Origin: Hyphomonadaceae bacterium
GTDB lineage: Bacteria; Pseudomonadota; Alphaproteobacteria; Caulobacterales; Aquidulcibacteraceae
Direction of reading: 5' to 3'
Length of the DNA stretch: 32,013 bases
Assembly (NCBI GenBank): GCA_021731005.1
Contig: JAKFYF010000300.1
Span: 1 to 32,013, forward strand
This document shows, piece by piece, positions 22,660 to 30,978 of the stretch (within the stretch, counting starts at the first letter, position 1; each line of letters opens with the position of its first letter). The notes beneath the pieces were generated by a model. That model did no database searches and was not told the DNA's origin. It saw nothing but the letters and a program-made list of their open reading frames with translations. Both the position numbers and the translations under genes were made by a program.

Positions 22660-25392
22660 ATGTCCCAAGATTCCGAGCAACGGCTGCGCAACGATGCTGT
22701 CGCGCCTGAGGCGTGGAGCGAAACCATGGCCGAGGCGGCGCTCGAAAGCGGCCTCGGGCCTGACATTCCCGCCGCGTTGGCGCGGGCGGCGGCGTGCATA
22801 GCCGGCTGGGCGGCGCGGGAATCGCTGGCGTCAGCGCTGAACGAGGCCATGCGCGCGGGGCGGGTGGCGCTCGATCCAGCGCCGATGCACGGGGCGCTGA
22901 CAGGCAAGCGGCAGGCCTCAGGGGCGACCATGCTTTGGCCGCGAGAGCCCGCAAGCGAAATGCGCGCCGTTTCCCGCGCGCAGGAATTGCTCAGCCGCGG
23001 CGCAAAGATCGGCATCGCCGGTTCGCCATCCACCGCCGCGCTCGACGCGCTCAACGCCGCGGCGCGCTTGGCCGACCCAGTCGGCGCTGACGGCCGCGCA
23101 ATCCTGGTGCGTCCCGATCCGCACTCCGCTCCCGCGTTGCTGGCCGACGAAGCCGCGCGCGAGCGCGCCGGCGCCGCGCTGATGGCGGGCGCACGCGCCC
23201 TCGACGGTGCGCTCGCCGATCTCGCCATCGAGGCTGTGCGCAGCGGGCTCGACGAAGAGCGCGGCGGCGTGAAGCGGAAGATGGCCGCGGCGCGCCTCGC
23301 GGGCGCACCCGACGCGGACATTCTCGCCGCACTGGCGGGGGCTGTAAGCCGCGGCGCCTATGCCGCCGCGATCGATTCCGGCGCCGACACCGTGCGCCGC
23401 CGCGTGGCGATCGCGGCGCCCGAAGCAAGCGCCCATGCGTTCACCGCGTTCGCACCGGGCGCGCTCGATCCAACCGGGGCGTTCGCGGCGCAGGGAGAAG
23501 CGGCGTTTGCCGGCGCGAGCATCGCGCTGAATGCCTATGCTGGCGACGCCAGCTTCGATGCCGCCGCGTTCGTCGATGATATTCGCACCGTGGTGAGCGC
23601 GCTGGACGCCTGCCATGAACCGAACGCCGAAAGCCGCGCGATCGCGATCCGGCTTGAAGGCTTGGCGGCGTTGCTGATGCGCCTGGGTCTTGGCTATGAC
23701 AGCATTGAGGGCCGCAACCTCGCCGCCTCTGTGGCAGCACTCGCACACGCCGCGGCGATTTCAGAGAGCAGCGCGCTCGCGCGCGAAAGCGGCGCCGAGC
23801 GCGTCGAGCAAACGGCGCAGGCCGCCATCAAGTCCGCGCCCGTCGCGGCGGCCAAGCTCGAAGGCGGACTCGCCGCGCTTGCGGTTGAACTCTACAAGAG
23901 CTTGCCCGCGAAAGCCGCCCTGCGCGCGCCGGTCGCCATCGTATTCGCCGCCGACCGCGCGAGCGCCCGCCGGCTTGGTCGTCACGCGCCGGGCCTGGCC
24001 CCGAGCGCGGGCGCGTCGATCTACGGCGTGCGCGAGGACGGAGGTTTCGGCCGCATCCTGTGCGATGACGCACGAGCGGGATTGCGTGTTCTTGGTTACG
24101 ACAACGATGCGATCGCCGCATTCCGATTGCACGCGGAAGGCCGCCGCACCTTGAAGGGCGCGCCGGGCGTCAATCACCAGACACTGGCGCAGCGCGGATT
24201 GACCGAGACCGCGCTCGACGCTGTCGAAGAGGCGGCCCTCGACGCATTCACGCTGCGCGACGCGGCCCATCCCTTGGTGATCGGCCCGGAATTCTGCGAA
24301 AGCGTGCTCAAGCTTCCCGCCGATGTCGCCGCCGGCAAGCGCGGCGATTTCCTGCTGACGCTTGGGTTCACCGAAGCCGAGATTGCCGCCGCCGAGCGCT
24401 TTTGCATGGGCGCCGGCGATCTCAACGGCGTGCTCTGCGAGGCGCACCAAGGCGTGTTTCACGGCGAGCGCGAAATTACCGCGGAGGCGCGCATCGCCAT
24501 GGCCGGCGCGCTCGCCCCGTTCGCGCGCACCGCGCTCGATCTCACACTGACCGACCTCGACCGCCGCGCTGCGATCCTCGAAGCGGCGCGCACGGCGGGG
24601 GTTGCGCTGCTCAATCTGCGCGCCGAGGCGCCCGCGCTGGCATTACCGGCGTTTGAGGAAGCAGAGGAGGAAACCCGCGCGCCCGCTCCGACCGCGGCGG
24701 CGGCAAGCACAGCGATGGCGGCGCCCGCGCCAATCGAGCGCCGGCGCTTGCCGGAACGCCGTAAGGGTTACATCCAGAAGGCCACTGTCGGCGGCCACAA
24801 GGTCTATCTGCACACCGGCGAATACGACGACGGCGCGCTCGGCGAAATCTTCATCGACCTGCACAAGGAGGGCGCGGCGTTCCGCTCGCTGATGAACAAT
24901 TTCGCCATCTCAATTTCGATCGGGCTGCAATACGGCGTGCCGCTCGAGGAATATTGCGACGCTTTCCTGTTCACCCGCTTCGAGCCGGCCGGCGAAGTCA
25001 AGGGCAACGACACCATCCGCCACGCCACCTCGATCCTCGATTACATTTTCCGCGAACTGGCGGTCTCCTATCTGGGCCGCGGCGACCTCGCCCAGGTCGA
25101 CCCGTTCGACGCGCGCGGCGACGGCCTCTCGAAGCGGGCGCAAGACGCCGAAGGCGCGGCGCGGCTGATTTCGCGCGGCTTCGCGCGCGGGGCGACGCCC
25201 GACAATCTGGTGATGCTGCGCCCCGCGCCTAGCATCACCAATCTGCGCGACCGGCGCGAACCGGTGAGTGCGCGCGCCAACGGCCCGCGCTATCGCACCG
25301 AACCATGCAGCGCCTGCGGCCACTTCACAGTGGACGCGGAGAATTTCTCTTGCGCGGCCTGCGGCGCCAGAGGCGAAGCCAGCGGGCGGTGA
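22660..25392 (+). CDS. NrdJ-like protein without the catalytic site (TSCPD-domain protein)
   Basis: A 910-residue protein collinear with class II (AdoCbl-dependent) ribonucleotide reductase NrdJ. The C-terminal TSCPD domain (about 694-815, [21 protein letters not shown] and following) is well conserved, as is the region about 460-590 ([37 protein letters not shown]). Upstream, GASIALNAY (285-293) and [14 protein letters not shown] (341-354) align with NrdJ's ASLNL and PYDSEEGR segments. The active-site Asn-Pro-Cys-x-Glu reads DPTGA (270-274) and so lacks Asn, radical Cys and Glu. A CSAC...CAAC zinc-ribbon-like pair (883-901) remains, but the final redox cysteines of NrdJ do not. Hence a pseudoenzyme, perhaps regulatory. 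AGGAGAG precedes the ATG. Confidence 0.85.
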   Translation: MSQDSEQRLRNDAVAPEAWSETMAEAALESGLGPDIPAALARAAACIAGWAARESLASALNEAMRAGRVALDPAPMHGALTGKRQASGATMLWPREPASEMRAVSRAQELLSRGAKIGIAGSPSTAALDALNAAARLADPVGADGRAILVRPDPHSAPALLADEAARERAGAALMAGARALDGALADLAIEAVRSGLDEERGGVKRKMAAARLAGAPDADILAALAGAVSRGAYAAAIDSGADTVRRRVAIAAPEASAHAFTAFAPGALDPTGAFAAQGEAAFAGASIALNAYAGDASFDAAAFVDDIRTVVSALDACHEPNAESRAIAIRLEGLAALLMRLGLGYDSIEGRNLAASVAALAHAAAISESSALARESGAERVEQTAQAAIKSAPVAAAKLEGGLAALAVELYKSLPAKAALRAPVAIVFAADRASARRLGRHAPGLAPSAGASIYGVREDGGFGRILCDDARAGLRVLGYDNDAIAAFRLHAEGRRTLKGAPGVNHQTLAQRGLTETALDAVEEAALDAFTLRDAAHPLVIGPEFCESVLKLPADVAAGKRGDFLLTLGFTEAEIAAAERFCMGAGDLNGVLCEAHQGVFHGEREITAEARIAMAGALAPFARTALDLTLTDLDRRAAILEAARTAGVALLNLRAEAPALALPAFEEAEEETRAPAPTAAAASTAMAAPAPIERRRLPERRKGYIQKATVGGHKVYLHTGEYDDGALGEIFIDLHKEGAAFRSLMNNFAISISIGLQYGVPLEEYCDAFLFTRFEPAGEVKGNDTIRHATSILDYIFRELAVSYLGRGDLAQVDPFDARGDGLSKRAQDAEGAARLISRGFARGATPDNLVMLRPAPSITNLRDRREPVSARANGPRYRTEPCSACGHFTVDAENFSCAACGARGEASGR

Positions 25393-25403
25393 AGGGCCAA
25401 TGT

Positions 25404-25435
25404 GGAGCGCCGGCGCCCTCGCCGGCTCCTTTTTT
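25404..25435 (+). terminator. Intrinsic terminator of the NrdJ-like gene
   Basis: Stem GCCGGCG (25409-25415) and CGCCGGC (25420-25426) with loop CCCT, extended by GGA/TCC outside, followed by six T residues (25430-25435). It starts 12 bases after the stop codon. The same bases serve as the left arm of the family B repeat, so the terminator may have been supplied by the repeat. Confidence 0.85.
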
Positions 25436-25486
25436 GTTTCCACCCACGCTGTCGCGGTGGAGACAATGCCGGCGAGGGCGCCGGCG
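25408..25486. repeat. Dispersed inverted repeat, family B, second copy
   Basis: Exact 19-bp arms at 25408-25426 and 25468-25486 (CGCCGGCGCCCTCGCCGGC and its complement), separated by 41 bases. The arm core is the same as in 10276-10361 apart from one substitution (GAGGGC for GAGGAC), and both copies continue on the right with GGCGG(T/A)CC. It lies in the 174-base gap between the NrdJ-like gene and the Sel1-like gene, together with a family A hairpin. Confidence 0.7.
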
Positions 25487-25511
25487 GTCCGAGAAGGGGG
25501 CGGGACGCGCT

Positions 25512-25560
25512 TACCCCCTCCGCTTGCTGCGCTCAGCGCCTCCCCCGCACGCGGGGGGGG
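25512..25560. repeat. Palindromic repeat, family A, single half
   Basis: TACCCCCTCCGC, a short spacer and AGCGCCTCCCCC, a loop, then a G-run (25539-25546 paired with 25553-25560). The order CCCCTCCG...GCC-x-CCTCCCCC-loop-GGGGG is the same as in the first half of 84-180 and, reversed, in 14860-14910. Only one half is present here. A related but weaker C/G palindrome lies at about 27311-27338. Confidence 0.55.
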
Positions 25561-25566
25561 AAGACC

Positions 25567-25845
25567 TCAATGCACGCCTTTGCTCAGCCACTCGCGGGCG
25601 CGCTTTTGCGCTTCGGCGATCGCGTCCTTCGACATCTGCTCGGCCATTTCGCGGCGGCATTCCTTGGCCGCGTCCGAACCGCGCACGGCGGCCAGATTGA
25701 ACCACATGTGCGCTTGCACCAAATCCACAGCCCCGCCTTGGCCGGTGGAATAGATCAGGCCCAATCTGTACAAATCTTCGCTGTTAACGCCGCCCGAACG
25801 CACGGCTTCGTGCGCCTCGGCGATTTCATAATCCGTGAACGCCAT
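25567..25845 (-). CDS. Sel1-repeat-like small protein
   Basis: A 92-residue protein beginning MAFTDYEIAEAHEAVRSG. It has one recognisable Sel1-type (TPR-like) unit, DLYRLGLIYSTGQGG then VDLVQAHMWFNLAAVRGSDAAKE, followed by a charged helix EMSKDAIAEAQKRAREWL. Such one- to two-repeat proteins of about 90 residues are widespread in alphaproteobacteria and presumably mediate protein contacts; the role is unknown. The start at 25845 is supported by GGGAG and by the family-typical N-terminus; an upstream Met at 25929 is rejected. No signal peptide, so likely cytoplasmic. Confidence 0.85.
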   Translation of the reverse strand: MAFTDYEIAEAHEAVRSGGVNSEDLYRLGLIYSTGQGGAVDLVQAHMWFNLAAVRGSDAAKECRREMAEQMSKDAIAEAQKRAREWLSKGVH

Positions 25846-25956
25846 CTTGGCTGCTCCCTTGGTCAACTCTCGGGAGCGCGCGCGCCTTATGGCGTCATTC
25901 GCTCCACCCCAACGGTGCACAAATGACATGCATAACTTGCGATAATGCTAACGCGG

Positions 25957-26703
25957 TTAGGGTTGTTTGCTCGCCGCCGCGCTCGCGATCGAGGCAGCGG
26001 TTTGTCCGAACAAGAGCTTGGCCGCTTCGCTGCCAGCCTCGGGCGGCGGGCGGCGCAGATCGGCGCCGACGGCGAGCCCCCGCTCCACCGCCGGACGCGC
26101 GGCGATACGGTCGAGCCAAGCGCTCACGCGGGCAAAGGCCGCCATGTCCTGACCGTAAAGCATCGCCAGCTTAACCCACGGATAAAGCGCCATGTCGGCG
26201 ATCGAGTACTCGCCGGCGACATAATCCCTGCCGTCGAGGCGGCGGTCGAGCACGCCGCAGAGGCGGTTCACCTCGTTATTGTAACGCTGCACTGAATATT
26301 CGATCTTGACGGGATCATCGACCAGCTTGGGCGCGTAATTCCTGAAATGGCTAGCCTGACCGAACATCGGGCCAACGCCGGCCATCTGCCAGAACAACCA
26401 TTCGTCAACCTGAACGCGGGCGCGTTCATCCTTGGGATAGAATTGGCCGGTCTTGCGCCCGAGATATTGCAGGATGGCCCCGGACTCGAACACCGAAATC
26501 GGTTTGCCATCCGGCCCGTTGGGATCGACAATCGCTGGCATGCGGTTGTTGGGGCTGATTTTCAGAAACTCGGGCTTGAACTGCGCCCCCTCGCCGATCG
26601 CCACGGGTTTCAGTTCGTACGGTAGGTCCATCTCCTCAAGCGCGATGGAAATTTTCCAGCCGTTCGGCGTGGGCCAGAAATGAAGCTCGATCGGTTGCGG
26701 CAT
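25957..26703 (-). CDS. Glutathione S-transferase, Nu/YfcG-like
   Basis: A 248-residue cytosolic GST. The N-terminal thioredoxin-fold domain shows HFWPTPNGWKISIALEEMDLPYEL (with the Thr/Asn positions used by Nu-class enzymes to contact glutathione thiol), the cis-Pro segment NNRMPAIVDPNG, and FESGAILQYLGRKTGQFYP. The helical C-terminal domain includes EWLFWQMAGVGPMFGQ and RDYVAGEYSIADMALYPWV, the N-capping box of the family. YfcG-type enzymes have disulfide reductase and peroxidase activity with glutathione. AGGAG precedes the ATG. The C-terminal 30 residues are Ala/Ser-rich and beyond the family core. Single-gene unit, divergent from the RcnB-like gene. Confidence 0.93.
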   Translation of the reverse strand: MPQPIELHFWPTPNGWKISIALEEMDLPYELKPVAIGEGAQFKPEFLKISPNNRMPAIVDPNGPDGKPISVFESGAILQYLGRKTGQFYPKDERARVQVDEWLFWQMAGVGPMFGQASHFRNYAPKLVDDPVKIEYSVQRYNNEVNRLCGVLDRRLDGRDYVAGEYSIADMALYPWVKLAMLYGQDMAAFARVSAWLDRIAARPAVERGLAVGADLRRPPPEAGSEAAKLLFGQTAASIASAAASKQP

Positions 26704-26773
26704 GGGCGGCTCCTTGCCCCGCCTAGATGCCGCCCCGCCGTTGTCTGAGCAAGCGCGGCGTCGCTTAAGCGGC

Positions 26774-26790
26774 GTTCAGCCAGGGTTCAG
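26774..26790 (+). promoter_or_regulatory. GTTCAG direct repeat, candidate response-regulator site
   Basis: GTTCAG at 26774-26779 is repeated exactly at 26785-26790, one helical turn (11 bases) apart, 51 bases before the start of the RcnB-like gene. Tandem hexamers at this spacing are typical of OmpR-family response-regulator sites. Which regulator would bind is unknown. Confidence 0.35.
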
Positions 26791-26840
26791 GCCCCGCGGC
26801 GTAGGTTTTGGCTAGGGACTCTGGTTGAGGATTGTTAATC

Positions 26841-27257
26841 ATGAAACGCACCGTCCTTGCAGGCCTTGCCGCGGCGATGTTCGCCGCTCCGCTGGCGATT
26901 GCAACACCGGCCGCCGCCGACGACGATGACAGACGTGGCCGCGGCTACGACCGCCACGACCGCGACTATGACAATTGGGACGACCGCCGGCACAATGGCT
27001 ATTGGCACGGCGATCGCTGGTATTACGGCCCGCCGCCGCGCTTCAGCGACGACTACCGGTACGGTTACCGGGCCTGGCGGCGCGGCGACCACCTCCCTGG
27101 CTATTATCGCGAATACTGCCGGGAAGTGGACTGGCGTCATCACCGCCTGCGCGCCCCGCCGCGCGGCTACCACTACCTCTACGATGACCGCCGCGATGAA
27201 TACATACTGGTGGGCATCGCCACCGGCGTCATCCTGGGCGTCATTCTGGCGCAGTAG
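26841..27257 (+). CDS. RcnB-family periplasmic protein
   Basis: A 138-residue exported protein. The signal peptide ends near ATPAAA, followed by a very polar Asp/Arg/His/Tyr-rich stretch (about 27-75). The C-terminal half carries the RcnB-type core: LPGYYREYCREVDWRHHRLRAPPRGY, the YLYDDRRDEYILVGIATGVI segment and a hydrophobic end. E. coli RcnB is a periplasmic factor in nickel/cobalt homeostasis; most alphaproteobacterial relatives are uncharacterised and the His-rich stretch could bind metal. The ATG at 26841 is preferred over the TTG at 26832 because it places the Lys-Arg n-region first. A GTTCAG direct repeat lies upstream. Confidence 0.82.
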   Translation: MKRTVLAGLAAAMFAAPLAIATPAAADDDDRRGRGYDRHDRDYDNWDDRRHNGYWHGDRWYYGPPPRFSDDYRYGYRAWRRGDHLPGYYREYCREVDWRHHRLRAPPRGYHYLYDDRRDEYILVGIATGVILGVILAQ

Positions 27258-27391
27258 TCTTGCTCGGCCTCGGGGATGCGCGCGCCGCCCCGCGGCGGCT
27301 TCGCGGCCTTCCTCCCCCTTCGATCAACGGGGAGGGAGGGCACATTGCTCATAGCAGCGGCCGAAAACTCTGACTCGTGCGATCAAATTCA

Positions 27392-27431
27392 CCGTCATTC
27401 CGGACGCGCGGAGCGCGATCCGGAATGACGG
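27392..27431. repeat. Long perfect palindrome between convergent genes
   Basis: Arms CCGTCATTCCGGA (27392-27404) and TCCGGAATGACGG (27419-27431) are exact 13-bp complements; the inner CGCGC/GCGCG pairs as well, leaving a three-base loop. It lies between the RcnB-like gene (+) and the Hpt gene (-). GTCATTCCGG palindromes of this type are frequent between genes in many alphaproteobacteria. It may end transcription in both directions but has no T-run. The remaining part of 27258-27474 contains only a C/G palindrome at about 27311-27338. Confidence 0.6.
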
Positions 27432-27474
27432 ATAGGAGCGGACTTCCAAGGGTCAGCGTTTCGTGGCGTTGGTA

Positions 27475-27780
27475 TCAATCTTGAGAGAACATGCGCAATG
27501 CCTGCAGCGCTTCGCTCAACGCGGCGCGCACGCGCGCCAGCTCCAGCCCTGATTGCGCCCCTCCCTCGGCGGCTTCGCACGCCTGCGCCAGCGCCATCAG
27601 GCCGATGCCCCGCGCCGAGCCTTTCATCGTGTGCACTAGCGCGCGCCAATCCCGTCCCGGCGCGAGCGCGGCTTCCCAGCCGGCTGCTTGCGCACTGAAC
27701 AGATCGACGACTTCGCGCTGCAAGGCGCGCTCGCCCCCAGTCATGTTGTCAAAATGCTCGCGGTCGAACACTGCTGGCAT
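27475..27780 (-). CDS. Hpt domain phosphotransfer protein
   Basis: A 101-residue stand-alone histidine phosphotransfer protein. The phosphorylated residue is His50 in ALVHTMKGSARGIG, the standard Hpt signature (H-x-x-K-G-x-x). The sequence before it (VDLFSAQAAGWEAAL) and after it (MALAQACEAAEGG) gives the expected four-helix bundle. It would relay phosphate between a hybrid kinase and a response regulator encoded elsewhere. The ATG at 27780 gives the family length; the frame is open further upstream but only as Arg-rich sequence. No kinase or regulator gene is near; the closest gene on the same strand is NnrU, 25 bases upstream, so the two may be co-transcribed. Confidence 0.9.
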   Translation of the reverse strand: MPAVFDREHFDNMTGGERALQREVVDLFSAQAAGWEAALAPGRDWRALVHTMKGSARGIGLMALAQACEAAEGGAQSGLELARVRAALSEALQALRMFSQD

Positions 27781-27805
27781 AAGCGTTAGTCTCGCCTGCC
27801 GAAGT

Positions 27806-28513
27806 TTAAGGCGAGGTTGACAGCGCCGGAACGCCGATCGCCGCTTCATGGTAAAAGGCAATCAGACCGCACACGGCTACACCAAGCAAAATCCGCCACC
27901 ACATCTCGCCGAACGCAAACCTGTTTCGTCCTTGCGTGATCGCGGCGAACGGCAGATTCGAGGTGACTTCCTCGAAACCGGCCCAGGCTTCGGGATTTCG
28001 CGCGCGCGCCTTGCGATCGATCGAGCGTGTTCCCAGCACGACCATGAGGCCAAGGCCTCCGAACAGCATGAGCGCAAAGCGCTCGCCATTAACCAGCGCA
28101 TGGCCCGCGGCCCACAACGCCACGCCCCACAGGAAAGGATGGCGGGTGATGCGCAGCACGCCATGCGCCGCATCTACCTTGGCGACACTCGATTCAAAAC
28201 CGGCGTAGGTGGGGCCCGGCGTCAAAACGCCTGCCACCGCCAGCACGACACCAAGAAAAATGAGCCCCATCGCAGGAACCCGCAGCCATTCCGGCGGCGC
28301 CCAAAGCGGCCAGCCTAACGGATCGAACGGATCGCCGCGCATCGCGCCATAAGCGCTGATCAACCAAACCAATATCCCAAGCGACACTATCGAGAACGCG
28401 ATCCGGTAGGCGCCTTCGCCCATGCGGGCGACAAGCGCGCGGCGCAGGCCGGTGGCCGATATGCCGACATGGATCAGCACGAATGCGCTCAAGGCATAGG
28501 CGAATGAACTCAT
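27806..28513 (-). CDS. NnrU family membrane protein
   Basis: A 235-residue NnrU-family protein with six or so membrane segments. Family landmarks are the N-terminal HVGISATGLRRALVARMGEGAYR, SLGILVWLISAY, the FESSVAKVDAAHGVLRITRHPFLWG segment (as in isoprenylcysteine methyltransferase-like membrane proteins), and GTRSIDRKARARNPEAWAGFEEVTSNLPF. NnrU was named from a nitric-oxide-reduction gene cluster, but most homologues, as here, have no denitrification genes nearby and their activity is unknown. Upstream gene of the Hpt protein, and divergent from the coiled-coil membrane protein with about 140 bases between starts. Confidence 0.92.
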   Translation of the reverse strand: MSSFAYALSAFVLIHVGISATGLRRALVARMGEGAYRIAFSIVSLGILVWLISAYGAMRGDPFDPLGWPLWAPPEWLRVPAMGLIFLGVVLAVAGVLTPGPTYAGFESSVAKVDAAHGVLRITRHPFLWGVALWAAGHALVNGERFALMLFGGLGLMVVLGTRSIDRKARARNPEAWAGFEEVTSNLPFAAITQGRNRFAFGEMWWRILLGVAVCGLIAFYHEAAIGVPALSTSP

Positions 28514-28654
28514 CTTGAGACCCTCACAAGATCGATAACCCTAACGCCATCCCAAAAGCGGCGCCTGCGCCGACGCTACTCGCCTGCTTGGCATGGCCGT
28601 TGCACCCCGCTGGCGTCAAGCGCCGCGGGTTCTAGCGGCCGGGGAGTTTGGGCC

Positions 28655-30397
28655 ATGTATTTCGAGGAAGAGGAACCCGATCCGTTCGAGGCTTTTGGCG
28701 AGCGGCCTGAGCCTGCCGAAGAGGCGCCGGCGGAAACCGAAGCCGCGGAAAATACCCGCGACGCCGCTGAAACCGATGCGCGCGCCAGGGTCAGGGGCGG
28801 GTTTTCCTTGGCTGGATTTGTCGGCGGGCTGGCCGCGCTCGGCTGGATCGGCGCCGCGATCGGCGGCCCGGTGTCCTATTTTGGCATTGAAGCACTCTCG
28901 AAGATGGATCCCGCCGTGCAGGCGGGCATGGCTGCGCTGGCTTTCGGGCCGGCCATTCTGTTTTGGGTATCGGCCTCCGCGGCCGGAGAAGCGTCCAAGG
29001 CGCGCAACCTCGCGGCCGCTTTCATTCGCCTGACCCGGGAAACGCGCTTGCCCGCCGAGAGCGATGACAGCGGCGCGCGCCGCCTCGCCAACACGGTTAA
29101 AGCCGAGATCGAAAGCCTGAACGATTCCGTCGCCTCCGCGCTCGAGCGGCTGGCGGAACTGGAACATTCCGCGCGCCGCAACGCGGCCCTGTTCACCGAG
29201 ACTATCGCTGCCTCGCAAGACAGCGCCGACGCCGCCTCGATGGCGCTGCAGCGCGAACGCGAAGCGATCGTGCAATTGAACAGCGACATGCGCGAAGACA
29301 CCGAAGCCATGACCCTGGGCGTGGCCCGCCAGGTGCGGCTGATGCGCGAAACGTCCAAATTGGTGAAGACCGAGATGGGCGCCATCGAGGGCGCGCTCGA
29401 GCAACACCTCGCCGCCTTCGCTGCGTCGGCGACAACACTTGGCCAACATACACACGCGTTCCATGACGCCGCCGACGGCGCTCATGCAGCGACAGCAGCG
29501 CTCAACGGCAAGGTCGCCGGCATGCTCGAAGGCCTGAGCGAGGCCACGCGCTTGACCGACGCCGCGCGCCAATCGGCTCAAGAGGCCGTGCGCGCGGCAA
29601 GCGAAACCGCCCACGCCGTGCGCGAGACCACCAAGGGCGCGGTGGCGGAAGCCAAGCGCGCGGCCCAACTCATTCGCGCGGAAACAGCGGCCCTCCACGA
29701 TGTGGCGTCGGAAACCATCAACAAGTTCGCCGCCGCCGCCGAGGCCGCGCGCGAGTCCTCGAGCGAAAGTCAGTCCGCCGCCGAGCGCCACGCCGCCTCC
29801 ATCGAGAAGCGCCTGCACGCGCTTGCGGCCGCCGCGGGCGCCCGCAAGAGCGCGCCCGAGCGAAGCGTACCGCCGCCACGCGCCGCCGCGTCTGCGCCCC
29901 GTTGGGCGCCGCAACCGGCGCGCAAGCCCGTGCGCGCGGAACCGCCGCAACGGCCGTTCAAGGGTTTCACCACGGCCTGGACCAGCTTCTTGCCGACGAC
30001 GCCCGTGCGCGATGAGGACATCCCCGAGCCGGCCAACGAGGGCGGCGCCCATGGTCTGATGGATTTCGGTCCTTCGGCGCGCGATGCCGCTGCGGAGCTG
30101 AAATACGAAGCCATCGATCTGATCGTTGAAGCCGGCGTCGATCTCGACGACGTACTCGGCGTTCGCGACCTGCAGCGCATCGCGCAAAGCTCGCGCCGCG
30201 GCCCCGCCGCGCGCCGGCAAGCGGTGACCGATGCAGCGCCGCGCGCGGTCACCCGCATCGCCCGGCATGTGCAGCGCAACCGAAATGCGCAAAGCGTCGC
30301 CGTGCAGTTCCGGGCGCGCCCTGAACTCGCGAAAGCCGACCGGGAAGATTCCGAGATTGTGCGCGCCTATCTGCTGATCGACGCCGCACTCGCCTGA
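28655..30397 (+). CDS. Large coiled-coil membrane protein, TipN-like layout
   Basis: A 580-residue protein. An acidic cytoplasmic N-terminus (1-45, EEEEPDPFEAFGE) is followed by two membrane segments (about 50-70 and 89-108), a long Ala/Glu/Arg-rich region with heptad character (about 140-400, predicted coiled coil), a Pro-rich linker (about 405-450), and a compact C-terminal domain (about 475-580) ending EIVRAYLLIDAALA. The order two membrane segments then long coiled coil is that of Caulobacter polarity factor TipN, but I cannot confirm homology by eye, and the protein is shorter. An alternative is a general membrane scaffold or chemoreceptor-like remnant. GGGGAG precedes the ATG. The last 31 bases overlap the convergent lipoprotein gene. 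Confidence 0.72.
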   Translation: MYFEEEEPDPFEAFGERPEPAEEAPAETEAAENTRDAAETDARARVRGGFSLAGFVGGLAALGWIGAAIGGPVSYFGIEALSKMDPAVQAGMAALAFGPAILFWVSASAAGEASKARNLAAAFIRLTRETRLPAESDDSGARRLANTVKAEIESLNDSVASALERLAELEHSARRNAALFTETIAASQDSADAASMALQREREAIVQLNSDMREDTEAMTLGVARQVRLMRETSKLVKTEMGAIEGALEQHLAAFAASATTLGQHTHAFHDAADGAHAATAALNGKVAGMLEGLSEATRLTDAARQSAQEAVRAASETAHAVRETTKGAVAEAKRAAQLIRAETAALHDVASETINKFAAAAEAARESSSESQSAAERHAASIEKRLHALAAAAGARKSAPERSVPPPRAAASAPRWAPQPARKPVRAEPPQRPFKGFTTAWTSFLPTTPVRDEDIPEPANEGGAHGLMDFGPSARDAAAELKYEAIDLIVEAGVDLDDVLGVRDLQRIAQSSRRGPAARRQAVTDAAPRAVTRIARHVQRNRNAQSVAVQFRARPELAKADREDSEIVRAYLLIDAALA

Positions 30398-30978
30398 GCC
30401 GCGGCCTCGGACGCGAACTCGCCAATGCGCGCGCTGCCTTCGCGGGCGGCGCGCGCAAGCGCGTTGGCGGCGGCCGAAGAGGTGCGCTCCGTCAACTCCG
30501 CTTCGGCTGCGACATGGCGCTGAGCGATCACCGCCCTGCCCGGCACGGCCACCAGCTTCACGTCCGCAGCGAAGCGCGCATGCATCGTCGCCGCCGACAC
30601 TTCGAAGTCGAGCACTTCCCAACGGATCTCGTAGTCGCCGCGCGCTTCTCCCGAGGGCGTGGCGGCGCGGAAGCGGCCTTGCCGCGCCAGAGTCTCCACC
30701 AGCATCGACTGCAACGACGCTTCCGCGCGCGCCGACCATTGCGATTGGCCGATGATGATCAATTCGTCGCCTTCGCGCCAGACTAGGTCACCGCCCAGGA
30801 TCGAGCGTTCGCCGGTCGGCGCCGCAACGCTGATGACGGCGGCGAGCGCCGGCGCCTCGGCGTGGACGACCTCCCCCGCTTCCAACACATAGATGCGCGG
30901 CGGCGGCGGTTGCTCGGGCAACAGCGAAATGCACCCGCCCAGCATCAAAGCGGGCGTCAACAGAAAAGCGCGCATCAT
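30367..30978 (-). CDS. ABC-type transport auxiliary lipoprotein
   Basis: A 203-residue lipoprotein: signal peptide with lipobox LGGC (Cys16), then the auxiliary-lipoprotein domain (PqiC/ABC_trans_aux type): PRIYVLEAG, VISVAAPTGERSILGGDLVWREGDELIIIGQSQWSAR, LQSMLVETLARQGRF, and the ending AANALARAAREGSARIGEF. These proteins act at the outer membrane with MCE-type lipid transport systems, which matches the upstream MCE and ATPase genes. Its ATG overlaps the MCE stop by four bases. It runs 31 bases into the end of the convergent coiled-coil gene. Confidence 0.9.
   Translation of the reverse strand: MMRAFLLTPALMLGGCISLLPEQPPPPRIYVLEAGEVVHAEAPALAAVISVAAPTGERSILGGDLVWREGDELIIIGQSQWSARAEASLQSMLVETLARQGRFRAATPSGEARGDYEIRWEVLDFEVSAATMHARFAADVKLVAVPGRAVIAQRHVAAEAELTERTSSAAANALARAAREGSARIGEFASEAAAQASAASISR

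Noticed and set aside
22464-23321. N-terminal extension of the NDUFA12 frame on the minus strand
   Set aside because: It is antisense to the NrdJ-like gene, Ser/Ala/Arg-rich, and the family N-terminus with a ribosome binding site starts at 22463.
27806-28513. Denitrification gene cluster, suggested by NnrU
   Set aside because: No nitrite or nitric oxide reductase genes are in the window; NnrU-family proteins are common outside such clusters.
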